From Actinobacillus succinogenes 130Z (GTDB lineage Bacteria; Pseudomonadota; Gammaproteobacteria; Enterobacterales; Pasteurellaceae): a stretch of 64,000 nt of DNA. Position numbers and translations under genes: made by a program. Position 1 is the stretch's first letter, and the number at the start of each line of letters is the position of its first letter. The stretch spans positions 558,001 through 622,000 of the forward strand of contig NC_009655.1 in assembly GCF_000017245.1 (NCBI RefSeq), written 5' to 3'. The notes below the pieces were generated by a model. That model was not told where the DNA came from and did not search any database. It was given only the letters and a program-made list of their open reading frames with translations. This document shows positions 19,383 through 28,590 of this stretch, piece by piece.

Positions 19383-20180
19383 TTAGTGGAGAAGATCAAA
19401 TAAGCATTTGTTTACTCGATCATAAGCGGCAAAGATTTCTCGCTTTAACTTTACACTGATACTACGTTTAGTTTTATTCATTTGGATTTGACTTAAGAAT
19501 TCATCTTGTGGGCGAACGACATTAGGTAATAAGGCACAAAAATGTACTTTATTTTCCCAATATCTATCCATAGTAATATCGACGTTGTAAATCCATTCTT
19601 TCATTTGAGTTAAAAATTTTTTTGCCGCTCTAGGAGTAACAAAATAACCTGTGGTATTAGCCCATCCTTTATATACTTGAGAAATAATTAAATTCGTATT
19701 AGGGATTTGAAATAATGGCGCTGATTTTACATTATTTCCGCCAGAACGGTTACTTAGCCTGAAAAATTCAAAATAATTTGCTACAGTTGGCGCATATTTG
19801 AGAACATCATAAAATCCGTCAAGTAATATAGCATCATCTTCCAATATAATAACCGGCTCATTTAATTGAACACATTTTTCTAAAAGAAGATAATGGCTGG
19901 CAAAACAGCCAAGCTGTGAAAGTGACATATCCTGCCCTTTTCTTGCTAATCGTTTTTTTGAGTTATATTTTTTAAAGAGAGGATGATTTGCTTCTTCATT
20001 ACCGTTTACACCAGTAAAAAATTGGTAGTTAAGATGAAAATCAGGAAAGCATTTTTGCAATTCGTCAAATTGTTTCTGCATGAATTGACGGCGTTGAGTT
20101 GATTTTTTTAAATTAATGATAAGAATATTGATTGATTGATTGATTGATTGATTGCCATAATCTGCTCCTTTACCCTGCAT
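19383..20180 (-). CDS. family 25 glycosyltransferase with 5' CAAT repeats (Lic2A/LgtB type, phase-variable)
   Basis: Lipooligosaccharide glycosyltransferase of family 25, the group of Haemophilus Lic2A and LgtB galactosyltransferases. Conserved features include ILIINLKKSTQRR at the start of the domain, LSQLGCFASHYLLLEKC, and the metal-site stretch VIILEDDAILLDGF. Seven CAAT repeats (20127-20154) lie at the 5' end. With seven copies the frame is open only from the ATG at 20180 (265 residues), which has no ribosome site. A second ATG at 20158 has AAAGGAG six bases upstream but reads into a stop after 16 codons; eight or five repeats would put it in frame. The third frame has no start. It is divergent from priA, whose start is 36 bases away. 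Acceptor specificity is not known. Confidence 0.87.
   Translation of the reverse strand: MQGKGADYGNQSINQSINILIINLKKSTQRRQFMQKQFDELQKCFPDFHLNYQFFTGVNGNEEANHPLFKKYNSKKRLARKGQDMSLSQLGCFASHYLLLEKCVQLNEPVIILEDDAILLDGFYDVLKYAPTVANYFEFFRLSNRSGGNNVKSAPLFQIPNTNLIISQVYKGWANTTGYFVTPRAAKKFLTQMKEWIYNVDITMDRYWENKVHFCALLPNVVRPQDEFLSQIQMNKTKRSISVKLKREIFAAYDRVNKCLFDLLH
20127..20154 (-). repeat. (CAAT)7 tetranucleotide repeat
   Basis: Seven perfect tandem copies of ATTG on the plus strand, CAAT on the coding strand. They lie within the first codons of the GT25 gene (NQSINQSIN). CAAT is the repeat unit of the H. influenzae contingency genes lic1A, lic2A and lic3A. Confidence 0.95.
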
Positions 20181-20216
20181 ATGGTAAAGATTTATTTTTG
20201 GAATTACAAACTTAAA

Positions 20217-22421
20217 ATGAAATTTGTTCGTGTCGCGCTGGCGGTGCCGTTAATGCGTTTTTTTGATTATTTATTGCCTGACGGGCTTTCGCTTGAGATC
20301 GGAAGCCGGGTTGTGGTGCCGTTCGGACGGCAGAAACGGGTGGCGATTGCAGTGGATTTCCCGCTTCAAAGCGAATTGCCCGCCGAACAACTGAAACAAA
20401 TTCTGGCGGTATTGGATGAAAAAACAATCTTTAATGCGCCGCTCTGGTCATTACTGAACTGGGCGGCTGGGTATTATCAGGCACCGCTGGGAGAAGCTTT
20501 ATTTTCGGCGTTGCCGGTGAAATTGCGTAACGGTGAAAGTGCGGTGGAAAAATCGAAAATTTTTTGGAAATTGACCGCACTTGGCGAACAGGCGTTAACG
20601 GACGGTGCGCTGAATCGCGCGAAAAAACAGCTGGAAGCGGCAAGATCACTGATTTTAGCTCCGTTGGAAAAAGGTAATAATCCTTTCGCCGCGAGCATCT
20701 GGTCGGCTTTGAAAGAGAAAGCTTTGATTACGGAATTTGAGCAGGCGGTGGAATCCGTCGATTGGCAAAAAAAGTTAGGTGAATTAGCGCTAACCAAAAC
20801 GGAAAATCGTTTAACCTTAAATAAACAACAGGCGTTGGCGTTAAGCCGGTTGTTGTTTCAGCAAGGCTTTCAGGCATTTTTGCTGGACGGCGTAACAGGT
20901 TCCGGTAAAACGGAAATCTATTTGCAGTTTATTGAAGAAACATTGAAAAAAAACCGGCAGGTTTTGGTGCTGGTGCCGGAAATCGGTTTAGCTCCGCAAA
21001 CGGTCCGTCGCTTTCGGGCGCGTTTTAACGTAGAAATTGACGTATTGCATTCCAATTTAAACGATTCTCAGCGACTACAAGTGTGGCGACGGGCAAAAAA
21101 CGGGCAAAGCGCGATAGTTATCGGTACCCGTTCGGCGTTGTTTACCCCATTTCGTGATCTAGGCGCGATTCTTCTGGATGAAGAACATGAGGCCTCTTTC
21201 AAACAGCAAGACGGGTGGCGTTATCATGCCCGTGATTTGGCGGTGGTTTACGCCAAGCAGCTGGATATTCCGGTGGTGTTGGGCTCGGCGACCCCCAGCT
21301 TGGAAAGTCTGCACAATGTGAATCAGGGGAAATATACCCACATCGTTTTGTCGCAACGCGCCGGACAAGCGAAAACAGCAGAAAGTCAGTTGATTGATTT
21401 AAAAAAACAATCGGTGGTAAACGGTTTGTCGGGTACCTTGCTGCGTAAAATGGATGAACATCTGCAAAAGGGAAATCAGGTGTTGCTGTTTTTGAACCGA
21501 CGCGGTTTTGCACCCGTGTTGCTATGTCATGAATGCGGTTGGATGTGCTGCTGTCCTCATTGTGATAAACCGTTCACATATCATCAACGGCAACGGGTTA
21601 TGCGCTGTCATCATTGCGCATCGCAGCGCCCGATTCCCATGCAGTGTGCGGATTGCGGTTCGACCCATTTAATCACCACAGGGCTTGGCACCGAACAGTT
21701 GGAGCAAACGTTGAAAGAACGTTTTCCGCATTACGGTATTACCCGTATCGATCGTGACAGCACGGCGCGTAAAGGCACACTGGAAAGCCATCTGGATGAT
21801 ATTAAGCAAGGCAAAAGCCGGATTCTGATTGGCACGCAGATGCTGGCGAAAGGTCATCATTTCCCGGATGTGACGCTGGTGGCGCTGATTAATGTGGACG
21901 GCAGTCTGTTCAGTATGGATTTTCGTGCCGAAGAACGCTTGGCGCAGCTTTACGTACAGGTGGCGGGGCGAGCGGGCCGAGCGGAAAAACCGGGCGAAGT
22001 ATTGTTACAAACCCATTATCCGGAGCATCCGCTATTGCGGCGTTTGTTGAACGACGGTTACGCCGCGTTTGCCCGTGAAGCGTTAGACATGCGTCGTACA
22101 ATGGGATTGCCGCCTTTTAGTTTTCAGGCGTTATTTAAAGCGCAAAGCCGACAATCTGCAGCTGCTGAGCGATTACTCACTCAGATTGCGGATTATTTCC
22201 AACGATGGAAACAGGCGAAAAATCAACCGCACTTACAGATTTTGGGCGCAATGCCGGCACCTTTCGCCAAAAAAGCGGATCAATTTCGCTGGCAGTTGTT
22301 ATTACAACATCCGTCACGCGCTTGGTTGCAAAGGGCATTGGCGGATTTTTATCGGAACTGGGAAAATAAACCGTCACAAGTGCGGTTAAATTTAGATGTA
22401 GATCCGCAGGATCTGACTTGA
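20217..22421 (+). CDS. priA: Primosomal protein N', replication restart helicase PriA
   Basis: A 734-residue 3'-to-5' DNA helicase that recognises stalled forks and loads DnaB. The N-terminal DNA-binding domain starts KFVRVALAVPLMRFFDYLLP, which fixes the start at 20217 although the frame is open further upstream. Helicase motifs are GVTGSGKTEIY (Walker A, about 223-233) and LLDEEHEASFKQQ. The insertion of zinc cysteines is complete (CHECGWMCCCPHC and CHHCASQ with CADCG, about 438-480). A weak ribosome site precedes the start. Its N-terminus lies next to the phase-variable GT25 gene. Confidence 0.95.
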   Translation: MKFVRVALAVPLMRFFDYLLPDGLSLEIGSRVVVPFGRQKRVAIAVDFPLQSELPAEQLKQILAVLDEKTIFNAPLWSLLNWAAGYYQAPLGEALFSALPVKLRNGESAVEKSKIFWKLTALGEQALTDGALNRAKKQLEAARSLILAPLEKGNNPFAASIWSALKEKALITEFEQAVESVDWQKKLGELALTKTENRLTLNKQQALALSRLLFQQGFQAFLLDGVTGSGKTEIYLQFIEETLKKNRQVLVLVPEIGLAPQTVRRFRARFNVEIDVLHSNLNDSQRLQVWRRAKNGQSAIVIGTRSALFTPFRDLGAILLDEEHEASFKQQDGWRYHARDLAVVYAKQLDIPVVLGSATPSLESLHNVNQGKYTHIVLSQRAGQAKTAESQLIDLKKQSVVNGLSGTLLRKMDEHLQKGNQVLLFLNRRGFAPVLLCHECGWMCCCPHCDKPFTYHQRQRVMRCHHCASQRPIPMQCADCGSTHLITTGLGTEQLEQTLKERFPHYGITRIDRDSTARKGTLESHLDDIKQGKSRILIGTQMLAKGHHFPDVTLVALINVDGSLFSMDFRAEERLAQLYVQVAGRAGRAEKPGEVLLQTHYPEHPLLRRLLNDGYAAFAREALDMRRTMGLPPFSFQALFKAQSRQSAAAERLLTQIADYFQRWKQAKNQPHLQILGAMPAPFAKKADQFRWQLLLQHPSRAWLQRALADFYRNWENKPSQVRLNLDVDPQDLT

Positions 22422-22562
22422 TCGACGCTTTTTCCCGCGAACTTAATGAAAGAATAAGACGACGGACTAGTCACATTGACGAAATTTGAGTAGAATTAAG
22501 CGCATTTATATCAAAAATAAACAGAGTCTATTCATTTTTTCGGAAAATATTAAGGTTTTATT

Positions 22563-23384
22563 GTGGCACAACGAGATTATGCTGCGCGCAGCACCAAAAA
22601 GAAAAAATCAGCCGGATTAGGAAAATCCGTCTTGCTAACTATCGCCTGCGTTGTGGTTTTGGGATTTGCATTGGGGCTTTATTTTTTAACCACAAAAGCG
22701 CCGGAACCGCAGTCTAGAGAATTAGCGGTGGAACAGGTGAAACCGAAAAGCCAATTACCCAGCCGACCGGAAGAAAGCTGGTCGTACATTAAAGAATTGG
22801 AGCGCCGCACCGTGCCGACGGATAACAGTCAGGCGTCCTTGGAAAAAGTAGCGCAATTAAGTGAAAAACAAAAAGAAGATTTAAGACGTTTGGAAGAAGC
22901 CGAGAAAAAAGCGGCGCTGGAACGGGCGACTAAAGCGGCGGAAAACGGTGCTCAGCAAACCGTTCCGGTAACAGATGCGACTTCCGTTGCGGCAACGGCT
23001 ACGTCACCGGCGGCAGGTATAGCGGATGAAGCAGGGGCAAAAGCGGAAGCCGAAAAAAGAGCCGTAGAGCAAGCTAAAAAAGAGGAAGAGCGCAAAAAGG
23101 CCGAATTAGCCAAACAACAGGCGGCGAAAAAAGCCGAAACCGCCAAATCCAATTCGGCTAAAGCTTCCGGCGGTAAATTCGGTTTACAGTGCGGCGCCTT
23201 TAACGATCGCGCGAAAGCGGAAGCTTTGCAGGCGAAGCTAGCGATGACAGGGTTGAATGCGCGCATTACCGAAAGCGGCAAATGGAACCGTGTGTTGGTT
23301 GGTCCGATCGGCGATCGTCAGGCGGCTGCAGGCGCACAACAACAAGCCGGCTCAGTGGCGAGTTGCGTGATTATCGGGATGTAA
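22563..23384 (+). CDS. ftsN: Cell division protein FtsN
   Basis: A 273-residue bitopic inner-membrane protein that activates septal peptidoglycan synthesis and arrives late at the divisome. The GTG start gives MAQRDYAARSTKKKKS, a basic cytoplasmic tail; a membrane segment follows at about residues 22-44 (SVLLTIACVVVLGFALGLYF). A long Ala/Lys/Glu-rich periplasmic linker leads to a C-terminal SPOR domain (about 200-272, GGKFGLQCGAFNDRAKAEAL to ASCVIIGM) that binds denuded glycan. It follows priA, in the order known from enteric genomes (priA, cytR, ftsN) but without cytR. Confidence 0.92.
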   Translation: MAQRDYAARSTKKKKSAGLGKSVLLTIACVVVLGFALGLYFLTTKAPEPQSRELAVEQVKPKSQLPSRPEESWSYIKELERRTVPTDNSQASLEKVAQLSEKQKEDLRRLEEAEKKAALERATKAAENGAQQTVPVTDATSVAATATSPAAGIADEAGAKAEAEKRAVEQAKKEEERKKAELAKQQAAKKAETAKSNSAKASGGKFGLQCGAFNDRAKAEALQAKLAMTGLNARITESGKWNRVLVGPIGDRQAAAGAQQQAGSVASCVIIGM

Positions 23385-23404
23385 TTAGGTTCATAAAATT
23401 GAAC

Positions 23405-23440
23405 GTGCGGTAAAAAATAAAAAATTTTGACCGCACTTTT
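23405..23440 (+). terminator. terminator built from inverted uptake sequences, after ftsN
   Basis: GTGCGGT (23405-23411) pairs with ACCGCAC (23430-23436), followed by T-rich sequence. The right arm is a full uptake core (ACCGCACTT), the left arm is one base short. Confidence 0.72.
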
Positions 23441-23478
23441 TTCATCTTAACGCTTGCTTATCAACAAAAAATCATTAA

Positions 23479-23496
23479 AATGAACGAACGTTCATT
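23479..23496. promoter_or_regulatory. palindromic operator of the TetR-type regulator
   Basis: AATGAACGAACGTTCATT is an 18-base perfect palindrome (AATGAACG-AA-CGTTCATT) 57 bases upstream of the regulator start codon. It matches the form of AcrR-class TetR operators such as those with ATGAACG/CGTTCAT arms, so auto-repression of the whole efflux operon is likely. Confidence 0.78.
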
Positions 23497-23552
23497 CAGC
23501 GGCATTTCTGCCGCTTTTTGTTCTATGTTTAATCTCACTTAGGATTTGTCTT

Positions 23553-24119
23553 ATGCACCAATCTGATAAAGATATGGCGGAGCAAATTTTGGTTGCAACG
23601 GAACAATTAATTGCGGACAGAGGGTTGCAGAACCTATCGATGCAAAAAATTGCCAAGCAGGCAAAAATTTCAGCCGGTACCATTTATCTTTACTTTGAAA
23701 GTAAAGATAAATTGTTAGAACAGCTTGCGCGTCGCGTATTCACGCTTTTCAACCAAGAGCTGGAAAAAAATTATGATGAAGACGTATCTTATTTTGAACA
23801 ATATCGAACAATGTGGTGGAATGTTTGGCATTATCTATTGAATAATCCTATTCAGTTGAAGAATATGAGCCAATATTGGTCTCTACCCACTTTTATTGAT
23901 ATTTGTGCGGAACTGGATCAAGAAAGTCATTGGGCTATTTTTTGTCAAAAAGCAATCGCTGCAAATGAAATGTGCGATTTGCCGATTAAAGTGTTGTTTT
24001 CATTAGGGCTTGAGCATTTAGTAAATTTAGCAAAAGATAAAATTTATTTTAAGCTTGAACTTGCAGATGACGTTCTGGAAAACATTATTGAGCGCAGTTG
24101 GCGTTCCCTGAAAAAATAA
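23553..24119 (+). CDS. acrR: TetR/AcrR-family repressor of the efflux operon
   Basis: A 188-residue regulator with an N-terminal TetR helix-turn-helix (about residues 5-50: ILVATEQLIADRGLQNLSMQ, then AKISAGTIYLYFESKDKLLEQ). The C-terminal half is an all-helical ligand-binding domain. It heads the operon regulator-acrA-acrB, 27 bases before acrA, an order seen in Haemophilus (HI0893-HI0895). A palindromic operator upstream suggests that it represses the operon and responds to transported compounds; the ligand is unknown. Confidence 0.88.
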   Translation: MHQSDKDMAEQILVATEQLIADRGLQNLSMQKIAKQAKISAGTIYLYFESKDKLLEQLARRVFTLFNQELEKNYDEDVSYFEQYRTMWWNVWHYLLNNPIQLKNMSQYWSLPTFIDICAELDQESHWAIFCQKAIAANEMCDLPIKVLFSLGLEHLVNLAKDKIYFKLELADDVLENIIERSWRSLKK

Positions 24120-24146
24120 ATTGTAATTTAACTTTACGGAGTTTTT

Positions 24147-25343
24147 ATGTCTCAACTTCAAACGAACAAACCGAAACGTTCGCATACTTTCTTTTTGAAA
24201 GTAGGGCTAGCTGTTGCGGTGTTAGTGTTCGCGCTAGTCATCGGTTTGAACAAATTTAAAGAAATTATGATTGGCAAAGCTATTGCCAATATGCCGGAAA
24301 CAGCAAGTCCGGTAACGGCAATGACGGTTGCACCGCGTGAATGGACACCGGTGATTAATACCACCGGTCTGGTTCGTCCTAATCAAGGATCTATGTTAAG
24401 CGCGCAAGCTTCGGGAACGATTAAGAAAATTCTGGTTAAATCGGGTCAAATTGTGAAAAAGGGCGATGTGCTGGTCGAATTTGATAATGATGTGGAAGTG
24501 GCAAGTTTACGTGCCGCTGAAGCGCAAGTGCCGGCAGCGCGTTTAACTTATCAACGTTATGCGAACTTGATCAAATCACAAAGCGTATCACAGACCGAAT
24601 TGGATAATGCGAAAGCGACTTTAGATCAATTAGTGGCAAACGTTAATTCTTTAAAAGCTACCATTGAACGCCGTAAAATCGTTGCGCCTTATGATGGTGT
24701 CACCGGTATCGTTCAAGTCAACGAAGGTCAATATATCTCGACCGGCGCGGAAATCGTACGGGTAGAAGACGTTAGTTCCATGAAAGTGGATTTCTCCGTA
24801 TCGCAAAACGATTTGGAGAATCTGCATATCGGTCAGAAAGTAACGGCTACGTCCGATGCCCGTTTAGGGGAAACTTTTGCGGCGAAAGTTACAGCGATTG
24901 AACCGGCAATCAATAAGTCCACCGGCTTAATTGATGTACAGGCGACATTTGAACCGGAAGACGGCAAAAAACTGTTATCCGGTATGTTCACCCGTTTGCG
25001 TTTGGCTCTACCGACGGAAAGAGAACAAATTGTGATTCCGCAGGTGGCGATTACCTACAATATGTATGGTGAAATGGCTTATGTGTTACGGCCGTTATCC
25101 GATGAAGATAAAGAAAAACTGAAAGATAACGAAAACTTAAGCAAAATGTATCGTGCCCAGCAAATTACCGTATTTACGAAAGACCGTCAGGGTATTTATG
25201 CACAATTGAAAGGTGACGAAGTGAAAGCCGGCGATATTATCGTCACCGGCGGACAACAGCGTTTGGGTAACGGCAGTCTGGTAACGGTCGCCGATAAAGA
25301 AGGCGTCGGTACCGTTCAGCCTGCAACCAAAACCAACCTTTAA
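24147..25343 (+). CDS. acrA: RND efflux periplasmic adaptor (AcrA family)
   Basis: A 398-residue membrane-fusion protein bridging the RND pump to the outer-membrane channel. It has an uncleaved N-terminal membrane anchor (about residues 16-38) instead of the lipobox of E. coli AcrA. Then come a biotinyl-lipoyl-like domain (GTIKKILVKSGQIVKKGDVL, about 91-110), a short hairpin (LRAAEAQVPAARLTYQRYA) and beta-barrel segments (APYDGVTGIVQVNEGQYIS). acrB follows 16 bases later. No TolC-type gene is present in the window, so the channel must be encoded elsewhere. Confidence 0.92.
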   Translation: MSQLQTNKPKRSHTFFLKVGLAVAVLVFALVIGLNKFKEIMIGKAIANMPETASPVTAMTVAPREWTPVINTTGLVRPNQGSMLSAQASGTIKKILVKSGQIVKKGDVLVEFDNDVEVASLRAAEAQVPAARLTYQRYANLIKSQSVSQTELDNAKATLDQLVANVNSLKATIERRKIVAPYDGVTGIVQVNEGQYISTGAEIVRVEDVSSMKVDFSVSQNDLENLHIGQKVTATSDARLGETFAAKVTAIEPAINKSTGLIDVQATFEPEDGKKLLSGMFTRLRLALPTEREQIVIPQVAITYNMYGEMAYVLRPLSDEDKEKLKDNENLSKMYRAQQITVFTKDRQGIYAQLKGDEVKAGDIIVTGGQQRLGNGSLVTVADKEGVGTVQPATKTNL

Positions 25344-25359
25344 TTTCAGGATTGTTTGA

Positions 25360-28300
25360 ATGAAATTTACAGATATTTTTATTAAGCGTCCGGTGATGGC
25401 GATTTGTATTAGTCTGCTGATCGTCATTCTCGGTTTGCAGGCTATTTCAAAATTGTCGGTACGTGAGTACCCGAAAATGACGACTACGGTAATTACCGTG
25501 AGTACGACTTATGCAGGGGCGGATGCAGGCTTAATTCAGGCATTCGTGACATCAAAGCTTGAAGAGGCCATTGCGCAGGCGGATAACATCGATTATTTAT
25601 CTTCCAGTAGTGCACCGAGTTCTTCTACCATCACGGTAAAAATGAAACTGAATACCGATCCGGCTTCAGCCTTGGCCGACGTATTATCCAAGGTACAGTC
25701 TGTCCGTTCAGAATTACCGAGCGGTATTGAAGACCCGACATTAACCTCTTCAACCGGCGGTTCGGGGATTATGTATATTAGTTTCCGTTCCGATAAACTG
25801 CATCCAAGCCAAGTTACCGACTATATTGAACGCGTAGTGAAACCGCAGTTGTTTACTGTTGAAGGTGTGGCGAAGGTAAACGTGTACGGGGCGGCGGAAT
25901 ACGCCATGCGTATTTGGCTGGATCCGCAAAAATTGGCGGCACAAAATCTTTCCGCTTCTCAAATTGCTACCGCGTTAGCTAATAATAACGTACAGACTGC
26001 AGCAGGTAACGACAAAGGTTACTTTAACGTTTACCGTAACAAAGTGGAAACTACCACTAATACGGTGGAAGATTTAGGTAATTTAATCGTTTATTCCGAC
26101 GGTGAAAAACTGGTTCGTTTACGAGATGTCGCCGATGTAGAGTTAAATAAAGAAAGCGATAATACCCGTGCAGCGGCAAACGGCTCCGATGCGGTGGTAT
26201 TGGGGATCGAGCCGACATCCAATGCAAACCCGTTAGATGTCGCCGATAAGATTCGTCCGCTATATGACACCATTAAAAAGAATCTGCCGAACAGTATTGA
26301 ATCGGATATTCTTTATGACCGTACGGTAGCCATTAACAGTTCTATCAACGATGTAATTCACACCATTGTGGAAGCGGTGGTGATTGTGTTGGTGGTGATT
26401 ATGATGTTTATCGGTTCGTTACGCGCTATTTTGATTCCGATTATTACTATTCCGATTTCCTTAATCGGGGTGGTATTTTTACTGCAGGCATTGGATTTTT
26501 CACTTAATTTAATGACCTTGCTTGCCATGATCCTCGCTATCGGCTTGGTGGTGGATGATGCTATTGTGGTACTGGAAAATGTCGATCGTCATATCAAAGA
26601 AGGCGAAACGCCGTTCCGGGCTGCGATTATCGGTACCCGCGAGATTGCCGTTCCTGTTATTTCCATGACCATTGCCTTGGTGGCGGTATACTCGCCTATG
26701 GCGTTAATGGGGGGAATTACCGGTACCTTGTTTAAAGAGTTCGCTTTAACGCTGGCGGGAGCGGTATTTATTTCGGGGATTATTGCCTTAACGCTTTCGC
26801 CGATGATGTCGGGCAAAATGTTGAAACATGAAAGTTCGAAATTCGAGGAGAAAGTTAACCGCACTTTAACCAAGATAACCAACATTTATACTTATATACT
26901 CGGCTTGGTTATGCAAACCCGTAAGGCCATTTTATTGTTTGCAGTAATTATTTTCGCCACTTTACCGGTGTTGTTTACCGCTTTATCCAGTGAGCTAACA
27001 CCGACGGAAGATAAAGGCGGTTTTCTGGGGATGGTTACGGCACCGTCCAACGTTAACGTAGATTACGTGCAGCAGGCAACCAAACCATATGAAGAAATAT
27101 TGGATAACACGCCGGAAAAACAATATTCTCAGGTGATTGCCGGTGCGCCGAATACCAATCAAGCGTTGGTTATTACTACCTTAAAGGATTGGTCCGAACG
27201 TAGTCGTACTCAGGCGGAAGTAATGGCCGAATTAACGGCGAAAGCAGCAGAAATTCCCGAAGTATCCATTTCAGCTTTTGCGTTCCCTGAAATTGAAACC
27301 GGGGAACAGGGACCGCCGGTAGTTATCGTGTTAAGTTCGCCGGGCAGCACCAAGGAATTGGCGCAAGTTGCCGAGACGTTTTTAGACAAAATCCGTAAAT
27401 CCGGTAAATTCGTATATTCAAACTTAACCTTGAAATACGACGTTGCGCAAATGCGTATTAAAGTAGATAAAGAGAAAGCGGGAACCTACGGTATTACCAT
27501 GCAGCAGATTGCAAGCACCTTGGGTTATTATCTATCGGAAGCGACAATTACCCGAGTGGATATCGACGGTCGTGCCTATAAAGTGATTTCTCAGGTGAAA
27601 CGCGAAAACCGTTTATCGCCGGAAAGTTTGAAGAATTATTACATCAGCGCAAGCAATGGTGAAAGCGTGCCGTTAAGCAGCTTGTTGGATGTCACGCTGG
27701 AACCGCAACCGTATTCGTTACCGCGTTTCAGTCAGTTGAATGCGGCTGAAATTCAAATGGTACCGTCACCGACGACAACGACAGGTGATGCGATTGCATG
27801 GTTGCAGGAGGCGGCGAAGGATTTACCGCAAGGTTATTCTTACGACTGGAAAGGCGAAGCCCGTCAGCTGGTGCAGGAAGGTAACGCATTGGCAACCACC
27901 TTTATTTTGGCGGTGCTGATCATCTTCTTGGTATTAGCGATTCAGTTCGAATCCATTCGTGATCCGATGGTCATTTTGGTTTCCGTACCGTTGGCGATTT
28001 CAGGCGCATTATTGGTCTTGAACTTGCTCAGTTTCTTCGGTGTAACGGGGGTTACGCTCAATATTTACTCCGAAGTCGGTTTGATTACGCTGGTCGGCTT
28101 AATCACCAAACACGGTATCTTAATGTGCGAAGTGGCGAAAGAAGAACAGCTTAATCACGGTAAAAACAAGATGGAAGCTATTATGACCGCCGCGCAATTA
28201 CGTTTGCGTCCGATCTTAATGACGACGGCGGCGATGATTGCCGGTCTCGTGCCGTTGCTTTATGCTTCCGGCGCCGGTGCCGTCATGCGTTTCAGCATGG

Positions 28301-28449
28301 GGGTTGTGGTGGTAGCCGGTCTGGCTATCGGTACTTTGTTTACCTTATTCGTGTTACCGGTGATTTACACTTATCTGGGATCCGATCACGAACCGTTACC
28401 GGAATTCGATGAAAACGCACCGAGAATCAGTCAGGGCGAAAGCCACTAA
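25360..28449 (+). CDS. acrB: RND multidrug efflux pump, inner-membrane transporter (AcrB family)
   Basis: A 1029-residue proton-driven trimeric exporter of the HAE1 family. Topology is classical: one N-terminal membrane segment (about 10-30), a large periplasmic domain, membrane segments 2-7 (about 335-540), a second periplasmic domain, and a final membrane block (about 855-1010). The proton-relay aspartates are visible in GLVVDDAIVVLENVDRH (about 395-411). The N-terminus FIKRPVMAICISLLIVILG is typical. Last gene of the regulator-adaptor-pump operon, ended by an inverted-uptake-sequence terminator. Confidence 0.95.
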   Translation: MKFTDIFIKRPVMAICISLLIVILGLQAISKLSVREYPKMTTTVITVSTTYAGADAGLIQAFVTSKLEEAIAQADNIDYLSSSSAPSSSTITVKMKLNTDPASALADVLSKVQSVRSELPSGIEDPTLTSSTGGSGIMYISFRSDKLHPSQVTDYIERVVKPQLFTVEGVAKVNVYGAAEYAMRIWLDPQKLAAQNLSASQIATALANNNVQTAAGNDKGYFNVYRNKVETTTNTVEDLGNLIVYSDGEKLVRLRDVADVELNKESDNTRAAANGSDAVVLGIEPTSNANPLDVADKIRPLYDTIKKNLPNSIESDILYDRTVAINSSINDVIHTIVEAVVIVLVVIMMFIGSLRAILIPIITIPISLIGVVFLLQALDFSLNLMTLLAMILAIGLVVDDAIVVLENVDRHIKEGETPFRAAIIGTREIAVPVISMTIALVAVYSPMALMGGITGTLFKEFALTLAGAVFISGIIALTLSPMMSGKMLKHESSKFEEKVNRTLTKITNIYTYILGLVMQTRKAILLFAVIIFATLPVLFTALSSELTPTEDKGGFLGMVTAPSNVNVDYVQQATKPYEEILDNTPEKQYSQVIAGAPNTNQALVITTLKDWSERSRTQAEVMAELTAKAAEIPEVSISAFAFPEIETGEQGPPVVIVLSSPGSTKELAQVAETFLDKIRKSGKFVYSNLTLKYDVAQMRIKVDKEKAGTYGITMQQIASTLGYYLSEATITRVDIDGRAYKVISQVKRENRLSPESLKNYYISASNGESVPLSSLLDVTLEPQPYSLPRFSQLNAAEIQMVPSPTTTTGDAIAWLQEAAKDLPQGYSYDWKGEARQLVQEGNALATTFILAVLIIFLVLAIQFESIRDPMVILVSVPLAISGALLVLNLLSFFGVTGVTLNIYSEVGLITLVGLITKHGILMCEVAKEEQLNHGKNKMEAIMTAAQLRLRPILMTTAAMIAGLVPLLYASGAGAVMRFSMGVVVVAGLAIGTLFTLFVLPVIYTYLGSDHEPLPEFDENAPRISQGESH

Positions 28450-28475
28450 TTCAGTGTAAAAATGCGTTAAGTTTT

Positions 28476-28507
28476 AACCGCACTTTTAAAGTGCGGTTAT
28501 TTTTTTG
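28476..28507 (+). terminator. acrB terminator made of two inverted uptake sequences
   Basis: AACCGCACTT (28476-28485) and AAGTGCGGTT (28489-28498) form a perfect 10-base stem around loop TTA, followed by a T run. Both arms are full uptake cores. Confidence 0.88.
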
Positions 28508-28590
28508 CCTGTTTTCAGGGAAATTTAATGAAATAAAAAATGCGATCGTTTCCGACCGCACTTTTGTATGTTAGAAAAGTTTCTTGACAA

